A stretch of 64,000 bases of DNA from Furcasterigmium furcatum (Eukaryota > Ascomycota > Sordariomycetes > Glomerellales > Plectosphaerellaceae), in the NCBI GenBank assembly GCA_001599815.1, contig BCIA01000006.1, positions 64,961-128,960 of the forward strand, read 5' to 3'. Positions within the stretch are counted from its first letter, which is position 1. Each line of letters opens with the position of its first letter. The position numbers were made by a program, and so were the translations under genes. The notes under the pieces are model-generated. The model did no database searches. It saw only the letters and a program-made list of their open reading frames with translations, and had not been told where the DNA came from. This document shows, piece by piece, positions 53,001 through 64,000 of this stretch.

Positions 53001-54365
53001 GGACCCCGACTCTCGGTCCCGTTGCTAGCATGAAGGTCAGATGATGTGCCTGATATGCAAGACCAGTAGCCTAGCCTGCTAGTTTCAAGCCTCAGAATGA
53101 AAAAGAAAACTCGCCGTTTCTTCGCAAGTTCCCGGTGGCGCCGCCACCTCCGATTGCACTGTTTGGATCAAGATAAAGATCTTCAACATGGATGAGTCCT
53201 TTGCTTACTTGACGAGTCGTCCATGAGTGAGTGCAGTTCGTGGCGTGTGTAAGCACACGCGTAAGGGTCACCTGCCCTCTACGATTCGAAGCTGAACATG
53301 AGTAATACTACGCGTAAAGAGTGTTCGTGAGGACTCCCCCCGCCTGTGGTCTTGGGGCCGCCTCTGCATTTTGCAGTCCCGGTCGAGGCTAGCCTGAGCA
53401 CATCATCCCTCCATCCTGTGGTGATATGTGATGCATGCCCGCCGTACATACGGACAATCCAAACACGCCAAGGAGCGCACGCCAATGACAATACACGGCG
53501 ATCCCGGGGCCATGGCCACAATACTACCCCATCCTCATGTTATTCAGAGAAGACGGCGACAACGCTTGCGTCCCCTCGACTGCCAGGATCCCGGGTTGTT
53601 TCCTCCGCGGGCATCCCATCGGATCATCCACGCGCTGTGCCTTGCCCTCTTTCGTTAGAGACCTTGCCAGACCCATTCAATAGCCCGGAGAATAGTGCCA
53701 AAAGGGACCTGGGCGCAGCCACCCCGCGAGCTGGAGGCGCCCTGAGCGCCCATTCTCGTAGGCACGACCAATTGTGGCGGTTGCGCCGTTCTGGCGGTTC
53801 CTGACTAGGACATCGCCGGGTTAGCGTCACCGCTCGGCATGGCCTAGACTCAGCTTGAGCGACGACAAGGACCCCTGCAGCATCGTGGCCAGCATGGGAC
53901 GTCGCGATGCGCTAACCCAAGTGATCACCACTAGCTCCCGCTCAGCGTCGTGTTTGCTCGCGCTTGAACAAGGTCGAAAGGGCTGAGAGTGCTAGTGACG
54001 CATGACCATCCCTCTTCTGGGCTTCAGGATGGGGCTTCAGGACCGAGATGAGGCATTACCATCGCCAAACTATTGACGTCCCAGGCTGCCGGAACCTCCT
54101 GAGAAGCTTTTCAGCTGGCGGGTGGATAGCGCGCGCCAGCAAGGTCTGGCACCATGGCAACTCGCAAACAGAGTGCGGAGGATGGGACCAGAACGAGTAT
54201 ATGAGGCGTGTGGCCGCCCATCGAGTTGCATCGTGAACCCTTGGACACCGGCATCCTTGAGCTCCCTCCTGTCTCTCACTCCTGAGTCTTCTCCTCTCAA
54301 CCGCAGCCTCGGTCGTCTTTCCTTCAACAGTACATTGGTGCAGAAGCTTGTCACATTCTTTCAAA
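53001..54365. other. Long intergenic region
   Basis: 1.4 kb. I see no gene. A short perfect hairpin (GCGTGTG, loop TAAG, CACACGC) lies at 53243-53260, about 240 bp past the katG stop, too far to be an obvious processing signal. Confidence 0.4.
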
Positions 54366-55481
54366 ATGAAGACCTCTACCACTGTTATCCTTGGCTTCGC
54401 CGGCCTTGCCCTTGGCAATGTTTGCAACAACAACTGTGGCCGCCAGGTGACGGGAACCGCCAGGAAGTCCCCTGCCCTGGAGGACCGCCAGTCCGAGTGC
54501 TCGGCCTTCCTCACCAGCACCACCACCATCACTCCTCCGTGAGTACTACCAGAGTGACAACATTCATTTGCTCCCCCAATCAGTCACTGACTCTCCAAAA
54601 GCGTCGCCACCGTGACCAACGCCCCCATCTGGCTGCGCAACGTTCACGGCCCCCGCGAGGTCGAGGCTCCCACCCTGACTGGAGAGGCTCCCGCCTACGC
54701 CAGCAGCTGCGCCGACGTCACCGCGTACTGGAACGCCTGCCAGTGCTTCGGCATCACCCCGACCCTGGTCACCGAGATCGCCCCTACTCCTACCCAGATC
54801 CTCGAGGGCCCCAGCTGCACTCAGGGCCTCGAGTTCGCTCTCTACGCCGCCAAGGCCGGATCCCCCGAGCTCGAGAACCTGAACTACGCCAGGACCCACG
54901 GCCTGAACGCCCTCGACTTCTCCCTCCTCGTCGGCGGAAAGACCCCCGATGCCACTGGCGTCTCCCCCTCCATCGCCGTCATCGGCGGTGAGCACGCCGA
55001 CCCCATCCAGGTCTACGGCATCACCGGCCCTGCCGACACGACCCTGAGCAAGTCGGTCATCGACCATCGCGGCTTCATCTACCCCGAGCTCGAGGGCACT
55101 TACACCGTCACCATCAAGGATGCCGACGACGCCACCTTCTTCTGGGCCGGAGAGTCCGCTGTCGCTGGCTTCTACCAGGGCAATGCCGACATCGTCAAGA
55201 CCTACGCCGACGGCCCTGCCAAGACGTACACCTTCACCGTCGCTGAGGCCGACGTCAACGTTGCCGTCCCCATCCGTCTGCTCTGGGTCAACTGGGCCGG
55301 CCGTGGTGTCCTCAACTTCAAGGTCGTCGACCCCTCCGGCGCGACCATCCTCGGCCCCAGCTCCGAGAAGAACAAGCAGGTCCTCGCCAACTGCGCTCCT
55401 GGCGATTACTCCCTGGTCCCCGAGTGGGTGTCGTGGGAGGAGGAGGTCGTTGGTTCCCCCGTTGTTGAGGTCATTGCTTAA
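54366..55481 (+). CDS. Secreted protein with GLEYA (PA14-like) C-terminal domain
   Basis: Exon 1 is 54366-54538 and exon 2 is 54602-55481; 350 residues. A signal peptide (MKTSTTVILGFAGLALG) is followed by a short Cys segment (NVCNNNCGRQVTG). A Cys-containing region comes next (SSCADVTAYWNACQCFG), as in fungal surface proteins. The C-terminal domain (about 190-330) has GLEYA/PA14 features: HRGFIYPELEGTYTVTIKDADDATFFWAGE, then PIRLLWVNWAGRGVLNFKVVDPSG. GLEYA domains are lectin-like adhesin domains on fungal cell walls, often calcium-dependent. No GPI signal is evident at the C-terminus, so it is probably soluble or non-covalently bound. Strongly GC-biased codons suggest high expression. Confidence 0.88.
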
Positions 55482-55621
55482 GGGGTGATGTACTTGTATA
55501 GAGCGGAGGCCACCAGCATATCTACCAGCCAACTTAGATCTACTTAATACCTAATTCCTCAAACCCTGACTATCCCGTCTGCTCTCAACCGTGCCCCGAA
55601 ACATCCTGAGCACGAAACCCA

Positions 55622-56041
55622 TCAAGCCCGCGGAGGAGTCTGGCAAAGAAGTCCCTGACCGGCCTGCGTGTATTCGTCAGCTGATGTCGAGATTATTCGG
55701 GTCAGTCATGGTGGTGGTCGAACTCACAACTGGAGCCACGCAGCATTTTGGCGCCCTGCCGTTTCTCCTGCATGAGCGACGAAAGTCCCCGCCGTTGCGA
55801 ACTCTGCCCCGTGCTGAGCAGATCTGTTATTATCCTGCCTCCATACCATAGCCAAGATGGATATGATGACGGGAAACGTGAGGGACTTACGCGTGGTGCA
55901 ATCTATGCCAATCAACCCAAGAATGTCGCCACCGCAGCATTGTGGGTTGCTGTAGAGGCCCGACGAGCACAGGTTGCGCTGGGCCTGGACGCAGGACAGG
56001 CTCGCCGTCAAGCACAGACTCAATACCAAAGAGAGTTTCAT
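55622..56041 (-). CDS. Class II hydrophobin
   Basis: Three exons: 56041-55891, 55813-55728 and 55663-55622; 92 residues, the usual size. A signal peptide (MKLSLVLSLCLTASLSCVQA) precedes the eight-Cys pattern: NLC, NPQCC, IDC, RSC, PKCCV, LLC. The motifs SGLYSNPQCCGGDILG and CCVAPVAGQGLLCQ are diagnostic of class II. It coats hyphae or spores and assembles at air-water interfaces. The part between Cys4 and Cys6 is unusually basic (RGRVRNGGDFRRSCRRNGR), where relatives are mostly neutral. Intron 2 divides the last Cys onto a 42-nt exon, so single-exon reading misses it. It is convergent with the GLEYA-protein gene, 140 bp apart. Confidence 0.9.
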
Positions 56042-56787
56042 TTTCGGGCGCGGAGTCAGGTGTGAAAGGGATGAGCGGAGAATAGCATGAGTTTTGGGAA
56101 AGTTCGTCGTGATGACCCGTGTACGTTTATAGGTAATCACCATCAACTCATCAGGGGATTTGGGAAGAGCAATCGTAGGTGGAGGTGGCTCAATCTCTTC
56201 CCATTCCTTGTTCCTTGAATCTCATTCCACGGGTAGACGAGATCTGAGACACCGAGCTCAGCAATCGGGCAACTCGGCCACCATCAGGGCTCAATGGCCC
56301 ATAGCATATCTGACCCGCAGACTGCTTAACGTAGATGGGATTTCCCTGAAGGATCTGCATGACCGGGAATGACAATTTGATTATCTGTAGTATTTGCACG
56401 CTCCTATGACATCATACTGGCTGGAGTGGCCCTTAGGAGGACACCATCCCGCTGCATTCTGTTGGCCTTGGGGGTAACCAAGGTCAGACATTGACCCGGG
56501 ATGCAACTTCCGGCTGTTCGGTTCATGAAGATCCCGATATCTCGATGTCTAGGAACTTAAGCATATTAACCTTACTTTCTGATCTTGGTGTTAATGATGC
56601 CGATCGTGATCACCTTGTGTTTTGATATCCATGGATGGTCAGGATGAGTGCCGGATTCAGGGATTTCAAGTCTTGGGCCGATCCCCCTGAAGATTTACAT
56701 CCTGTGACCGGGGCTCAACGACCGCAGCTCTTTGTTTCGCATGGCATCAAACAAGTAATCTGATCATTTCTAGGACTTGAAGCCGCG
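56042..56787. promoter_or_regulatory. Divergent promoter, hydrophobin / 2-hydroxy-acid dehydrogenase
   Basis: 746 bp with no supported gene. Confidence 0.4.
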
Positions 56788-58245
56788 ATGCGCGCCCCAG
56801 CCCTTCTTAGTCTACTCTCGGCAGTCACTTTTGCAGCGAGAGTGTTCCTCAATGAGCCAGATACCGGGCTTCTAGAGGTCTTCGGCAACGTTTCCCAAAA
56901 CTCACTGCCGAACCTTTCAGCCATCGCAGGTCTGCCGGACTTTGACTGGGCCGCTCGCAACTACCTGCCGCTGGAGAACTACACTTACTATAGGAACGCT
57001 GCCGGAGGAGAGTGGACATACCGCAACAACCTTGAAGTCTTTCAACGATACACCTTCAAGCCTCGAGTCCTACGGGATGTCACCGGGGTCCCAGGAAGCC
57101 TAAGGTTGGTTTTCTTCGTCTCTTCTCACTTTGGTGTTTCTCTAAGCGCCAAGTAGAACCTCGATCCTGGGCTTCAACTTCACGGCCCCTTTCTTCATCT
57201 CTCCATGCGCTCGCGGTAACTTTGGACACCCCGGAGCCGAGCTGAACCTCGTCCGAGCCGCTGACAATGAGGGGATCCTGTACATGGTATGTCATGCTTC
57301 CGGTGTAAGTACCAATCTAACACCGCACAGCCCTCTTCAGAAGCAAGTCTCAGCATGGAAGAGATATCAAGCTCCAAGAGCGCAGATCAGGTCATCTTCC
57401 AGCAGGTGGGTTGTCTCCCTTCACTCACCTTTTGTTCATGTCTAACCTGAAGTCCAGCTGTATCTTGACTCCAATGCCACGAAAGCACGGGAACGTCTGC
57501 GTCAAACTGAAAAGTCAGGCGCGAAGGCTGTCGTCCTCACCATAGATGCACCCGCGAATGGTGATCGGCAGCGGGCGTATCGGCTTCGTGGCCGTGCTCC
57601 GTATGAACCTCTATCCCACGCCTCCCCAAATCGCATTAGCTAACACGATCCCAGCGAGCCAGACTTTGAGTCTTTGACGGTGGGCTTTTCCTGCATTATC
57701 ACCGCGTAAGAGGACTAACACATCGCAGTGGGAGTATTATTCGGAACTACAAGAGATGACCCAGCTTCCGATCATCCTCAAAGGCATCATGAGCGTCGAA
57801 GATGCGAAAATGGCCGTCCAGCATGGGGCGCCGGCGATCATATTATCCAACCATGGCGGCAGACAGCTTGACGGGAGCCCATCGGCGCTGGAAGTGGCGC
57901 TGGACATCCACAACGAAGCTCCAGAGATCTATCAGCAGATCGAGGTATATGCTGACGGCGGGGTCCGCTACGGCACTGATGTGCTGAAGCTCCTCTCACT
58001 CGGGGTCAAGGCCGTTGGACTTGGGCGTCCGTTCATGTACGCCAATGTCTTCGGTGTCGAAGGGGTGACCCACGCGATCCGAATCCTCAAGCGTCAGATT
58101 GCCGTAGACGCCGCCAATCTCGGTGTCACAGACCTTCGCAAGCTTGATGCTAGTTATGTGAGTGGTCTTTCTGATTCAGCGGGGCCTGAAAGACCGAAAT
58201 CTGACTGAACAGGTGCGCTGGACTCCGAATATGTGGATGGGTTGA
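56788..58245 (+). CDS. FMN-dependent 2-hydroxy-acid dehydrogenase/oxidase with signal peptide
   Basis: Seven exons: 56788-57104, 57157-57286, 57331-57405, 57458-57600, 57655-57679, 57729-58157, 58213-58245; 383 residues. It oxidises L-2-hydroxy acids such as lactate or glycolate to keto acids. The TIM barrel is complete: PFFISPCARGNFGHPGAELNLVRAA, QLYLDSN (active Tyr), VVLTIDAP, ILKGIMSVEDAK (Lys), LSNHGGRQLDG (catalytic His and Arg), YADGGVRYGTDVLKLLSLG and LGRPFMYA. The first 17 residues (MRAPALLSLLSAVTFAA) look like a secretion signal, uncommon for the family. The short FMN-binding arm and no cytochrome b2 domain make it oxidase- or monooxygenase-like. Exon 5 is 25 nt. The final short exon (RWTPNMWMG) is the least certain. 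Confidence 0.85.
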
Positions 58246-58806
58246 TGCGATAGGGGGCGGGCCATGAGAACTCGATTACATACCACAAGGCAATCGGCAC
58301 AGCATGTGGTTCCTCGACATATCTAATACTGAAAATTGGGAGACGATGCCAGCCATAGCATCTCCTCTGTTTTTAATCCTCAAAAGTCAGTCGCGAAAAG
58401 AGAAAAATAGTGACAACTGATACCATGGAGACCTGGGCTCATTCTGGGAGTTGCGCCACACGCCCACTCCACTAATTGGCAGTAGAGCGGGACATTCGGG
58501 GCACAGTCTCAGAGAGCAGCCAGCCGCGTACCCTGCTATTCAGACAGCCACCACGAGAAAATCTCACTGATCGCTCGGAATGATCAAATTCCAGGCAGTA
58601 AGCGCTCATAAAAGAATCCTCCAAATGAATTTATATGTCATCTCGATCATTCATTTTGAGATACTCTCATGTGAGTATTGAGCGGCCTCCACCGTGATGC
58701 CGCACTGGCGTTGTGATTGGCTGCGGGGAACACCCACCTCTGACGCGATTTTGAGTGAGACGGCACGCCTCAGTTTCCTGATCATTCATCAACCACGAGC
58801 CCGAAA
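58246..58806. other. Intergenic
   Basis: 561 bp, no supported gene. Confidence 0.4.
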
Positions 58807-59793
58807 ATGAGTCCCCCGGGCCCGAAAAAGCTGCCACACGTCTTAGTATACTTCATACCAGGCAACCCGGGGTTCATCGACTACTACGATGACTTCTTCG
58901 CCGCCCTCCGGCTACGGCTATCGTGGGCACAAGGCCACATCCACATCCACGGCCGAGACCTCGCCGGATTCCGAGACGACAGCCACGAGCCTTTCTCACG
59001 TCACTCCCCGCCGTACGATGTCGAATTCCAGATCCAGTCACTATACAAGCATCTAGGGTCACTGCGGCGCCGTGACTCGAGCCCGGACAGCTCGACCGCC
59101 GGTGAAGCGTACGATGTCGTGGTGCTGGCAGGCCACTCCGTCGGCTCATACATGGCCCTCGAGCTCTTCCACCGGCACAACCGCGACCCATCAGCCGCGC
59201 CGCACCTCAACCTCCATTCGGGCGTCCTCCTCTTCCCGACCGTCACGCACATCGCCCAGTCACCCAGCGGGAAACGCCTGTCCGCCCTCTCTCGGACCCC
59301 GATCCTGCGGTCGACGTACCACCTCATCGCCCGAGCCGTCCTGTTCTTCCTGCCCCGGTGGCTTCTCCTCCTCGTGGTCTCTAGGATCATGCGGTTCTCC
59401 GAGACCGCGACCCGCGTGACCGTCGACTTCCTCAAGAGCCGCGACGGCGTCTGGCAGGCCCTGCACATGGGCCAGGACGAGATGCGCGTCATCGGGGAGG
59501 AGAAATGGGACGACGCCCTCTGGGAGCTGCCGGTGTCCGATGGACCGGCCAGGGGCGGGAGCAGCCCGAAATTCGCGCTGCTCTTCGGGCACAACGATCA
59601 CTGGGTCTCGGATCAGTATCGCGCAAACTTCATCAGAGCCAGGGAGAGGCACATCGAGAAGGGGTGGACGAGGGTCACCATAGATGAGACAGGGCTGCCG
59701 CATGCCTTCTGCGTCACTCTGAAGAGCAGCGAGGCTGTCGCTGAGCGGGTGGCGGTCTGGTTGAAGGAGACATGGGATGCAGTGATCCTGTAG
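58807..59793 (+). CDS. LDAH-type lipid-droplet-associated serine hydrolase
   Basis: Intronless, 328 residues. An alpha/beta-hydrolase of the lipid-droplet-associated hydrolase family. It opens with the signature LVYFIPGNPGFIDYYDDFF, has the nucleophile elbow LAGHSVGSYMALE (Ser), a likely Asp in LLFGHNDHWV and His in GLPHAFCV. A hydrophobic stretch (VLFFLPRWLLLLVVSRIM, about 180-198) would dock it on the droplet or ER surface. Homologues act in sterol-ester or triacylglycerol handling, though enzymatic activity is disputed. A long GC-rich frame with no introns. Convergent with the permease gene at 60031. Confidence 0.92.
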   Translation: MSPPGPKKLPHVLVYFIPGNPGFIDYYDDFFAALRLRLSWAQGHIHIHGRDLAGFRDDSHEPFSRHSPPYDVEFQIQSLYKHLGSLRRRDSSPDSSTAGEAYDVVVLAGHSVGSYMALELFHRHNRDPSAAPHLNLHSGVLLFPTVTHIAQSPSGKRLSALSRTPILRSTYHLIARAVLFFLPRWLLLLVVSRIMRFSETATRVTVDFLKSRDGVWQALHMGQDEMRVIGEEKWDDALWELPVSDGPARGGSSPKFALLFGHNDHWVSDQYRANFIRARERHIEKGWTRVTIDETGLPHAFCVTLKSSEAVAERVAVWLKETWDAVIL

Positions 59794-60030
59794 GTCAAAT
59801 CCAGCACCTCATCACGTCAAGATGGCACATGGGCAAACGGCGAATTATTCGGAGACAGCGCGATGTTTGATGTCTGCTCCTCAAGGGCGTCCTATGCAAT
59901 AGATGCATCCTTATCGAGAGCCACCAGGCTGCCTCCCCATCTATCCACTGCCGACCAGACCAAATTTTTCCAGTCCCCGCCCCGTTTACTCGCGAAGAGA
60001 AATCTTTCACCATCTGGCTGTCTCTGCCTT

Positions 60031-61813
60031 TTACAGGGTGTAGACGAAGTCCGGACGAAGGTCTCCCTGGATCCACTTCTGCTCGTCCGACAGCGACGCC
60101 CAGTGCTCGTCCAGCTTGCCCTCCTTGCGGCTCTTGTTCATGACGCGCAGGGCGAAGTGCATGAAGATGGATCCGCCGAGGAGGAACACGATCTGGTAGC
60201 CCAGGACGACGGCGTGGCCGCTCCAGTACCTGGGCCTCTCGGGCTCGAGGTAGATGTTCGACGACACAACACCATTGAGGTTTCCCCATCCTACAACCAT
60301 GCCAAGCACTATAGCACGCTTGAGGGAGCCTTCGGTGTTGTTGACGACCCAAGAAAGGGTGTTGGGGATGGTCGGGCTGCGCGGGACATGTTAGCGGGCA
60401 TTCCATCTGGATATCCGGATCTCACGAGGACTTACTAGATGCCAGCAGCGCCAAGGAATGTGCCAGCATACTGGATCTGGGGGTTGGGCGAGGCAATGAG
60501 CATCACGAAGCCGACGATGCCGACGCATACGGTAGCGATGTTGCAATACCCACGGTACCGGGTATGATCGGCGAAGAAACCGACGGCGACGGTGAGAACA
60601 GCCGCAACGGCGTACGGGGGAACGGATAGCAGCTGGGCGTGCGATCCAGAGTATCCCATGCCACGCAGGATGGTGGGCAGGAAGAGCGAGAAGGCGTACA
60701 GGGGAGTCAGGCAGCCCATGTAGATGACCATGTAGCCGTAGGTCTTCCAGTCCTTGACGGCGGCCCAGATGTGGCGCTTGTCAAAGTCCTCGGCGGTGCG
60801 GCCCTGGCGGTCCATGATGAGGCGGCGCTGGACACGAATGCGCTCGTCGGGGGTCAGGAATGTGGCAGTCTCTGGCCAATCGAAAACCATCCACCAGCAG
60901 AAGCAGCCGACAAACACTGTAAACACGTTAGCACTGGTCTGATCGAGAGGTCGTCCGTGTCCGTGTGGTTCTTACCAGTCGCGAGACCTTCAATGATGAA
61001 GATCCAAGCCCAGCCGGGCATATTGCCGATACCATCCATGCGGGCGATGGCCGCAGCAAGCAGACCTCCAAAGGATCCGGCAAGAGCAGCGGCGGAGAAG
61101 AAGATGGAGGACCTCACACCGATCTCCGAGCCCTTGTACCAGCAAGAGAGGTAGTAGTTGACACCAGGGAACAGGCCGGCTTCGGCGATACCGAGGAACC
61201 AGCGAGCGGCGAGAAGTCCGGCGTTGTTCTTGACGAGACCCATGAGAGTCATGATCTGCGCGAGGTGAGCTTAGCATCGCCGAATTTCATACTGCAGTGA
61301 GTGGAAGCACTTACCACACCCCAGGAAATGATGATGCCAAAGAAGAAGATGCGGGGGGTCAGGCGCTTCAGGAGGCCGTTGGTGATGGGCTCAGCCACGG
61401 CGTAGCTGATGAAGAAGATGGTGAGGGCCATGTTGTAGTCACCCGGGACCATGTTGAGGTCCTCCTCCATGTCTGCGAGACGCGCATTGCCGATGTTCGT
61501 TCGGTCGAGGAACGAGAGGAGATACAGGAGCGACAGCCAGGGGATGAGCCAGAGGTCAACCTTCCACATAAGCTTCTTGTCCTGCGGGGGGTTGTTAGCC
61601 GATGTGAGGTTCTCGAGGCCTCGTCGCAGAAGCACGAGGAAGGGCAAAACGTACAATGGCACGGCGCTCTTCGTCGCTCTTCCCCTCGTCGGGGTCGGGC
61701 AGGTTCGCCAGGAGCTGGGCACGCTCATACTCGATGCCGGACTTTGCGACATTCCTCTCCTCGGACGTGGTGTCGACCTTCTCGAGGTCGATCTTGACGT
61801 CTGGGTTGGCCAT
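60031..61813 (-). CDS. MFS permease, anion:cation symporter (Dal5/Tna1) family
   Basis: Exons 61813-61655, 61581-61315, 61255-60976, 60916-60436, 60376-60031; 510 residues, about 12 membrane segments. The N-terminus has the family motif MWKVDLWLIPWLSLLYLLSFLDRTNIGNARL. Others are LAARWFLGIAEAGLFPGVNYYLSCWY, PGWAWIFIIEG, LRGMGYSGSHAQLLSVPPYAVA and IPNTLSWVVNNTEGSLKRA. It is a proton-coupled importer of an organic anion or vitamin. It differs clearly from the paralogue at 18607 (five exons against three; different loops), so they are not a recent duplication. No neighbour indicates its substrate. Confidence 0.93.
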
Positions 61814-64000
61814 GACGGCGAAAGATTCGGGAATTGCCTGCTGTAGGTGCAAACGGGAGGAGATGGGGTTGTGCAACGATGGCAGAAGGGCAGACAGAGG
61901 TGGGGGGCCAGATGGGCTCGAGGACGGACGCGGGGAGGAAGAGATAAAATAGGGACGCCAGGGGACTCGGAGGCGGGGATGAGACGCTTCTTGTAATTAA
62001 TAAGTGAGTAGGTAGGGTCCACGGTTTGTACAGGCTTTGTACTGGAGTCGGCGCCGCCCCTGGGCGTTTGCGCCGGTAGCATTGATTCACCAGCAGAAAT
62101 GCTGACGGTAGACGGAGTGAATTCACCTCGACGACGACAGGCCGTCCGGGTGACAGGAGCCCACAACAGCCGCCCACCCAAGCTCCATGCCGGCAGGGGG
62201 TCTATTCACTTTTTCAGAAAGGATTGCTGGATTGGTGCAATGCGATTGGCTGCATTGTGCAACCTTTCAGGGTGCTGTGGATCGATTGAGGGCTCCATGG
62301 CGTTCTCTCTTGCCTGCCTCTTGCCGCATCCACCGTCCATTATCACGATCCATCTGCCGGTCGCTTCGGTCCACACAAGAGCCACCACACCTTCTCCTCT
62401 TACTACTTGTACTTACTACTACCACTTGTAGTACGCCAACGCTAAATTGATGCGGCCGCAGGAGGTGCGACGTCTCGCCCCCGTCCTATCTCTCGGTCAA
62501 CACCAAACGCGGGGAGAAAGCCGCGCGCGCGAGCACGAGATATCCCGATCCCTCGGATGGCAGCAGACACACACGGCTCACAACCACGCGGCCTGGACCC
62601 GGGGTAAAGGAGCAACCCCGGCCTGGGGAAAACAACTCGACTTTGGGCCCCCGGACGGATGCATGTAAGAGCAAAAACAAACTCATGCGAGCCAGTCACC
62701 GAGCAGCTTAGGCGGAACACGAGCGCAGCGAGGCTCTGTCGAAGCGTCTCGACCTCGTGGCTCGGCTGCGGGAACGCCCGCCTGGGCCCTTCCCTTACAT
62801 CCGAGTCGTACGATGAAATCCCACGATACTGGCATTCGAACCAGTCAGTCTGCCGCGTCTCGTGGCTGGGCGTTTCGTCTCGATTTCTTCAACACTGCTT
62901 TTCCGATGTAAGCCACCCGGTAGACCGAACGCAAACGTGGGCATGGCATGATGCACGAAGGATGTTCAGCACGCCGCTCTCCTTCCCGCCAAGCCACCGG
63001 CACGAGCTCGGCCACATCGTACTTACGAGGACGCGGCCCATCCATGGTGAATTGGTGATGCTGAGAAATGTGGCCAGAGCCCGCGTCAAGTGAGGGTGTG
63101 ACGGATTCAGGCCCACGTCATGTCCACCCAAAGTCCCCCCGGGGTTACCGTCGATCACGACCAACGGCGTTCATGATGAGCAGGGATGTGAGGTCATGGC
63201 TCCGTTGGGGCTGGTGATCTCCCCCTCAGTCTGCAGAGTTGGAGGTTGGAGTCGGAAAAGGCTCGCGGCAGTTCGAGTCGGGGGCACATCTACGCCCGCG
63301 ACTCCGCAGCATCTAGCGCGGAAACTCGCCGAACTTCTGTGGAAAGGGGAAGGTCTCATGGATGAGTGTGCAACGACTAGGACCAGCTGATGGGGCACAC
63401 ACCAGTCAGAGCGGAGCGGCAGGGTCCCACGGGGTGCTTTTGCTTCTGGAGCGGCCTGCGAGGTGGCCGTCACGGCGCAATCTCTCTGAACTTGGCCCCG
63501 TTTGCTCGCGAGCCCTCACGATGGTCCAACAGGCAAGTCTCTTTAAGCAAAGTTGTGCTAAGCTAGCCCAGACCACGAAGCTTCGCCAAGTACGCCCCGT
63601 CCGGACGCCTCCGTCTTGTCTCTTGTGGCGTGCAGGGGTAAAGGGGAACAACAGCGGTGCACCTCGGGCGCCCCGCGAGCTAAGCATTGGCCCAGGAGAT
63701 CCATGCGACCTTGTGGCGCTCCGCCTGGTGCTCCGACGAGCGCCTGAGCTGATTGCCAGTCAACCAGTGCAACTTCATGGTGCAACCTCGGGGCTTGGAA
63801 GCTGGGCGCACAGCTCGACTTTCTTCCCTCCCCAAAAGTGCCGAGTCCGTCTGTACTTGTAGGCGATGGTCCGCAAGAGCCAAAACCTTCGAGAAGGGCG
63901 TCTCACGAACTAGCGGTGGCCCGGTGGGTGATCATTAAGCTTAAATACTGTACCCACCGGGCTTGAGGCCCCCGAGCCTCCTGGTGGTCCTTTGTCCCCT
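61814..64000. other. Terminal intergenic region
   Basis: 2.2 kb at the window edge with no supported gene or RNA. A CT-rich leader precedes the permease start (61850-62000). A perfect 11-bp inverted repeat lies at 63919-63962. Confidence 0.4.
63919..63962. repeat. Perfect 11-bp inverted repeat, 22-nt AT-rich loop
   Basis: GCCCGGTGGGT (63919-63929) and ACCCACCGGGC (63952-63962) pair fully. The loop contains ttaagcttaa. Possible regulatory hairpin or double binding site before a gene lying beyond the window. Confidence 0.7.

Noticed and set aside
53243..53260. Hairpin GCGTGTG/CACACGC as a terminator of katG
   Set aside because: About 240 bp past the stop with no T-run; fungal pol II genes do not use such terminators.
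54564..55532. 322-codon minus-strand frame opposite the GLEYA protein
   Set aside because: Gly/Val/Asp-rich shadow of strongly biased codons on the plus strand; no family features.
18607..61813. The two Dal5-type permeases as a segmental duplication
   Set aside because: Intron number and positions and most loop sequences differ; neighbours are unrelated.
62826..62850. tRNA-like T-arm (TTCGAAT inside a CTGG/CCAG stem)
   Set aside because: The loop has eight bases if the stem is full, and no acceptor, D or anticodon arms fit on either side.

Overview
The window is nuclear DNA of a filamentous ascomycete (Pezizomycotina, most likely a Sordariomycete). Genes are split by short GT-AG introns, mostly 40-90 bases, often with a CTAAC-like branch site. 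Zn2Cys6 regulators are abundant (seven loci), and the window carries a class II hydrophobin, a CBM1-GH10 xylanase, a catalase-peroxidase and several Dal5-type permeases. I see no rRNA, tRNA, CRISPR array or transposon. Gene models were built by hand: exons were joined where splice sites, reading phase and family motifs agreed. About 30 loci are supported.

Layout. 1-888: end of a TPR protein. 984-6603: an AflR-type regulator, a bacterial-looking four-rhodanese protein and a compact homocitrate synthase paralogue. 7145-13120: a Zn2Cys6 protein, an epoxide hydrolase, an AKR7-type aldo-keto reductase and an RTA1-like membrane protein, which together look like a detoxification neighbourhood. 14555-17474: a doubtful secreted Cys-rich protein and the xylanase. 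18607-26395: an organic-anion permease divergent from a tartrate/D-malate-type dehydrogenase, followed by a regulator with no visible zinc cluster that is divergent from a small protein with a zinc cluster and no regulator body. 26547-32739: a sugar permease divergent from a GH78 alpha-L-rhamnosidase, plus a five-exon Zn2Cys6 regulator. 33203-34529: a rhodopsin-like seven-helix membrane protein.

35920-45790 is the most coherent block. Five co-directional genes encode a cytosolic-type GH3 beta-glucosidase, gentisate 1,2-dioxygenase, a fumarylpyruvate hydrolase-type FAH protein, a GFA/CENP-V-fold zinc protein and a Zn2Cys6 regulator. Upstream regions of all five carry related TTCCG-containing motifs, including exact 12-mer and 11-mer matches between the GH3 promoter and the dioxygenase and GFA promoters. 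I read this as a gentisate, possibly gentisate-glucoside, catabolic regulon in which the GFA protein may supply the missing maleylpyruvate isomerase step.

45983-64000: a MYND-finger gene with one in-frame stop, a disordered coiled-coil protein, a 79-residue protein with a Cys-rich tail, katG, a GLEYA-type secreted protein convergent with the class II hydrophobin, an FMN-dependent 2-hydroxy-acid dehydrogenase with a signal peptide, an LDAH-type lipid-droplet hydrolase, and a second Dal5-type permease. The last 2.2 kb has no recognisable gene.
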